This document shows, one piece after another, positions 14,463 to 16,819 of a stretch of DNA of 16,819 nucleotides (positions within the stretch are counted from its first letter, which is position 1; each line of letters starts with the position of its first letter). The position numbers and the translations under genes were made by a program. Origin of the DNA: Sedimenticola sp. (lineage in GTDB: Bacteria; Pseudomonadota; Gammaproteobacteria; Chromatiales; Chromatiaceae); NCBI GenBank assembly GCA_030619405.1, contig JAUXBK010000031.1:1-16819 (forward strand), read 5' to 3'. The notes below the pieces were generated by a model. That model was not told the DNA's origin and made no database searches. It worked only from the letters and a program-made list of their open reading frames with translations.

Positions 14463-15848
14463 ATGCTGAAGATCTACAATGATCTGACCAACCAGAAAGA
14501 AGAGTTCGAGCCGCTGGAGCCCGGAAAGGTCCGGATGTATGTCTGCGGTATGACGGTCTACGATCTCTGCCACCTGGGCCACGCCCGGGTGATGGTGGTG
14601 TTCGATGTGATCTATCGCTATCTCAAAGAGAAGGGGTATCAGGTCACCTATATCCGGAATATCACCGACATCGATGACAAGATCATCAACCGTGCCAATG
14701 AACGGGGACAGCCTTTCGCCGAGCTGACCGACGAGTTCATCCGGGCGATGCGCGAGGATGCCGCGGCGCTGGGGGTGCTGGTGCCGGACGGCGAGCCGAG
14801 AGCCACCGGCCATATCGACGAGATCCTGGCGATGATCCGGCGTCTGATCGAGAACGGCCACGCCTACGTGGCGGATAACGGGGATGTCTACTACGAGGTC
14901 CGCAGTTTCCCGGAGTACGGCAGGCTCTCCGGCAAGTCCATCGAAGATCTGCGCTCAGGGGCCCGGGTAGAGCCCGGGGAGGGCAAGCGGGACCCGCTGG
15001 ATTTTGCCCTCTGGAAGGCCGCCAAACCGGGAGAACCCGCCTGGGACTCCCCCTGGGGCAAGGGCCGGCCCGGCTGGCACATCGAGTGCTCCGCCATGTC
15101 CACCAGCTGCCTCGGGGACACCTTCGATATCCACGGGGGTGGCGCCGATCTCACCTTTCCGCACCACGAGAACGAGATCGCCCAGTCGGAGGGGGCAACC
15201 GGCCACCCGTTCGTCCGCTACTGGCTGCACAACGGTTTCGTCCGCGTCAACGACGAGAAGATGTCCAAGTCCCTGGGCAACTTCTTTACCGTGCGTGAAA
15301 TCCTGCAGCGCTACCGGCCGGAGGAGGTGCGCTACTTTATCCTCACCAGCCAGTATCGCAGCCCGCTCAACTACGACGAGGAGCACCTGGAGAACGCCCG
15401 CAGCGCCCTGACCCGCTTCTACACCGCCCTGCGAGGGCTTCCGGAGGCGCAGCCGGCCGGGGATCAGGCGTTCGGCGGTCGCTTCGAGGCGGCCATGGAC
15501 GACGACTTCAATACCCCGGAGGCGCTGGCTGTGATGTTCGATCTGGTGCGGGAGATCAACCGGGTCCGCCCCCAGGATGAGTCCGGGGCAGCGGCCCTGG
15601 GAGCCGAACTGCGACGCCTGGGCGCCATCCTGGGCATCCTGCAGGAGGATCCGGAGGCCTACCTGAGAGGGGGCGGGAGCGGCAATGACGAGTTCGACGA
15701 CAGTGTCATCGAGCAGTTGATCCAGCAGCGCCTCGATGCCCGCACCGCAAGGCAGTGGGCGGAGGCCGACCGGATCCGGGACCAGCTGAAAGAGCAGGGC
15801 ATCCTGCTGGAGGATGGCCCGGATGGCACCAGCTGGCGCCGTGGCTGA
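14463..15848 (+). CDS. cysS: Cysteinyl-tRNA synthetase
   Basis: Class I aminoacyl-tRNA synthetase of 461 residues, the same length as E. coli CysRS, charging tRNA-Cys in the cytoplasm. The HIGH box reads HLGH (37-40) and KMSKS is at 266-270. The zinc site matches E. coli exactly: Cys28, Cys209, His234, Glu238. ATG 14463 gives the standard N-terminus (MLKIYNDLT); the open frame runs further left but into the intergenic hairpin. The anticodon-binding C-terminus is complete (ILLEDGPDGTSWRRG). It is divergent from the cyclophilin genes, as cysS is from ppiB in E. coli. Confidence 0.97.
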   Translation: MLKIYNDLTNQKEEFEPLEPGKVRMYVCGMTVYDLCHLGHARVMVVFDVIYRYLKEKGYQVTYIRNITDIDDKIINRANERGQPFAELTDEFIRAMREDAAALGVLVPDGEPRATGHIDEILAMIRRLIENGHAYVADNGDVYYEVRSFPEYGRLSGKSIEDLRSGARVEPGEGKRDPLDFALWKAAKPGEPAWDSPWGKGRPGWHIECSAMSTSCLGDTFDIHGGGADLTFPHHENEIAQSEGATGHPFVRYWLHNGFVRVNDEKMSKSLGNFFTVREILQRYRPEEVRYFILTSQYRSPLNYDEEHLENARSALTRFYTALRGLPEAQPAGDQAFGGRFEAAMDDDFNTPEALAVMFDLVREINRVRPQDESGAAALGAELRRLGAILGILQEDPEAYLRGGGSGNDEFDDSVIEQLIQQRLDARTARQWAEADRIRDQLKEQGILLEDGPDGTSWRRG

Positions 15849-15867
15849 AGCTTGAAAACAAAGAAAT

Positions 15868-15937
15868 TTCTCGCGCAAGGGCGCAGGAAAAACTTCAAAG
15901 TCAAAATCGTTCTCGCGCAAAGACGCAAAGACGCAAA
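15868..15937. repeat. Repeated CTCGCGCAA / GACGCAAA intergenic element
   Basis: The 11-mer ttctcgcgcaa appears at 15868-15878 and again at 15910-15920. The second copy is followed by two head-to-tail gacgcaaa octamers (15922-15929, 15930-15937). Both copies then lead into ggaaaaac (15886-15893 and 15938-15945), so the whole unit is a diverged tandem duplication. This type of CGCAAAGACGCAAAG sequence occurs between genes in many proteobacteria. It lies between cysS and the DUF815 remnant. Confidence 0.7.
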
Positions 15938-16022
15938 GGAAAAACAAAACATCTGAAAAAACATTTGCTGCTTGTTTCCGAGCGTTTGAACGAGTTCCGT
16001 GCCATCGAACAGCTGTGGGACC

Positions 16023-16298
16023 CTGAAGACCCGGGTGGTGGACGGTGAGATTCACCACGGGGAAGGGGTGGAGGAGAAGATATCCCTGTCCGAGCGGTTC
16101 GGACTCTGGCTCTCCTTCCATCCGTTCAATCAGGAGCAGTATCTGCAGATCGTGGAGCACTGGCTGAAACGGCTTGGCGTTTCCGCCACCGATGACGCCG
16201 AGACCCGCAAGGCGGCCCTGCAGTGGGCCCTCAAAAGGGGTTCCCGCAGCGGCCGGGTTGCCTGGCAGTTCGCCCGGGATTGGGCAGGGAAAAAGCAG
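16023..16298 (+). pseudogene. C-terminal remnant of a DUF815-family AAA+ ATPase
   Basis: About 91 codons match the last third of DUF815 ATPases: TRVVDGEIHHGEGVEEK, SLSERFGLWLSFHPFNQ, YLQIVEHWL, and ALKRGSRSGRVAWQFARDWA. The family is normally near 280-300 residues, and the Walker A and B regions are absent; upstream the frame has a TGA at 15987-15989 and only repeat sequence before that. The native stop also seems lost, because the frame runs on through a palindrome into the repeat-protein gene. The conserved region has no internal stop or frameshift, so the deletion is probably recent. A GTG at 15999 could in principle start a fusion with the downstream gene. Confidence 0.75.
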
Positions 16299-16300
16299 GT

Positions 16301-16320
16301 CCAAGGACCTAGGTCCTTGG
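16301..16320. promoter_or_regulatory. Perfect 20-bp palindrome upstream of the repeat-protein gene
   Basis: The arm ccaaggacct (16301-16310) is followed directly by its exact reverse complement, with no loop. It lies 32 bp before the ATG of the repeat-protein gene and directly after the DUF815 remnant. A loop-free dyad of this length suits a dimeric-repressor site better than an intrinsic terminator, and no T-run follows. It is also a possible junction scar of the deletion that cut the DUF815 gene. Confidence 0.6.
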
Positions 16321-16352
16321 TGTCAGCCACACTTATCAAGAGGTGGAATTCA

Positions 16353-16819
16353 ATGAAGCAGCAGATGATAAGGATGGCCGTGGCCGGGTCGTTACTCCTG
16401 GGTACTGCCGCCGTTCAGGCGGATGAACACGAATCCAGTGCCTGGGAGAGTGCCCGGAAGGAATCAGCCGAGCTCTGGGAGGAGACCAAAGAGGTAAGCG
16501 GGGAGGTGTGGGAGACCACACAGGAAAAGAGCGACGAAGGCTGGAGCGCAACGAAAGAGTTTGGCAGTGAGGCCTGGGAGGCCACCAGGGAAGTATCGGG
16601 CAATGCCTGGGAAGCCACCAGGGAAGTATCGGGCAATGCCTGGGAAGCCACCAAGGAGGTATCGGGCGATGCCTGGGAGGCCACCAAGGAGGTGTCGGGC
16701 GATGCCTGGGAGGCCCCCAAGGAGGTGTCGGGCGATGCCTGGGAGGCCCCCAAGGAGGTATCGGGCGATGCCTGGGAGGCCACCAAGGAGGTGTCGGGCG
16801 ATGCCTGGGAGGCCCCCAA
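16353..16819 (+). CDS. Exported undecapeptide-repeat protein (partial, runs off the window)
   Basis: The visible part has 155 residues and no stop. ATG 16353 follows AGAGGTGG at a good distance. A signal peptide (MKQQMIRMAVAGSLLLGTAA, cleavage likely after VQA at residue 23) leads into repeats of exactly 11 residues from Trp31 onward, each starting with Trp: early units are diverged (WESARKESAEL, WEETKEVSGEV, WETTQEKSDEG), later ones nearly identical (WEATKEVSGDA). The units are charged, with Trp and Val at fixed positions. Eleven-residue periodicity is known from group 3 LEA-like proteins and apolipoprotein-type amphipathic helices, so a long amphipathic helix at membranes or in desiccation or osmotic protection is a guess. 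Some later units carry Pro in place of Thr (WEAPK). The true length is unknown. Confidence 0.8.
   Translation, partial: MKQQMIRMAVAGSLLLGTAAVQADEHESSAWESARKESAELWEETKEVSGEVWETTQEKSDEGWSATKEFGSEAWEATREVSGNAWEATREVSGNAWEATKEVSGDAWEATKEVSGDAWEAPKEVSGDAWEAPKEVSGDAWEATKEVSGDAWEAP
16443..16819 (+). repeat. 33-bp tandem repeat array within the repeat-protein gene
   Basis: Eleven complete 33-bp units begin at 16443, 16476, 16509, 16542, 16575, 16608, 16641, 16674, 16707, 16740 and 16773, and a twelfth starts at 16806 and is cut by the window edge. Units from 16575 on are almost identical in DNA, differing mainly at acc/ccc, gta/gtg, gat/aat and aag/agg codons, while the first four are diverged. That gradient suggests recent expansion by slippage or unequal recombination at the 3' side. 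Confidence 0.95.

Noticed and set aside
15868..15937. CRISPR-like array
   Set aside because: Units are 8 to 11 bp with no regular spacers, and no cas gene is present.
16415..16819. Minus-strand open frame of repeated ASQASPDTSL units
   Set aside because: It is the antisense reading of the 33-bp repeats. The plus strand has a ribosome binding site, signal peptide and a sensible repeat, so the minus frame is a shadow.
16443..16819. CRISPR-like array
   Set aside because: Units are contiguous 33-bp repeats without spacers and keep an open frame with conserved residues.

Overview
The window looks like chromosomal DNA of a GC-rich gammaproteobacterium, probably a sulfur-oxidising or methylotrophic type such as Chromatiales or Thiotrichales. 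The evidence is gene order: yoaA-tsaB in tandem and cysS divergent from ppiB are both arranged as in Escherichia coli, and the sucrose synthase/phosphatase/fructokinase set resembles the cluster known from halotolerant methanotrophs. The species cannot be read from the sequence.

Layout. 1-331: decayed C-terminal end of an IS91-type transposase, interrupted by a palindromic stretch with an in-frame stop. 332-612: non-coding, with short tandem duplications. 613-4454 (+): a lipoprotein with a helical-repeat domain, an uncharacterised protein with a nuclease-like motif, the iron-sulfur helicase YoaA and the tRNA-modification protein TsaB. 4455-4664: mostly repeats, including a 141-bp MITE-like element. 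4665-8731 (-): sucrose operon, sucrose-phosphate synthase then sucrose-phosphate phosphatase then a PfkB sugar kinase, each overlapping the next by 4 bp, followed by a 40-codon stump that looks like the start of a lost amylosucrase gene. 8853-10930 (-): two overlapping genes for a predicted MotA/TolQ-like and MotB-like proton-channel pair; the second protein carries a long coiled coil and an unrecognised C-terminal domain. 11028-13114 (+): glycerate 2-kinase coupled to a DUF455 ferritin-like protein. 13120-14221 (-): cytoplasmic and exported cyclophilins. 14463-15848 (+): cysteinyl-tRNA synthetase. 15849-16352: repeats, the C-terminal third of a DUF815 ATPase, and a perfect 20-bp palindrome. 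16353-end (+): an exported protein of 11-residue tandem repeats that runs off the window.

How the parts work together. The sucrose operon would make sucrose-6-phosphate from UDP-glucose and fructose-6-phosphate and dephosphorylate it, probably as a compatible solute; the kinase would recycle fructose. The amylosucrase that would complete the cycle appears to have been lost. The best candidate for an undescribed system is the pair at 8853-10930: it has the membrane core of an ion-driven 5:2-type motor but neither a peptidoglycan-binding domain nor the partner genes of flagellar, Tol, Exb or Zorya systems. The undecad repeat protein at the right edge is the second item of interest. All family assignments were made by reading motifs; no database search was run.
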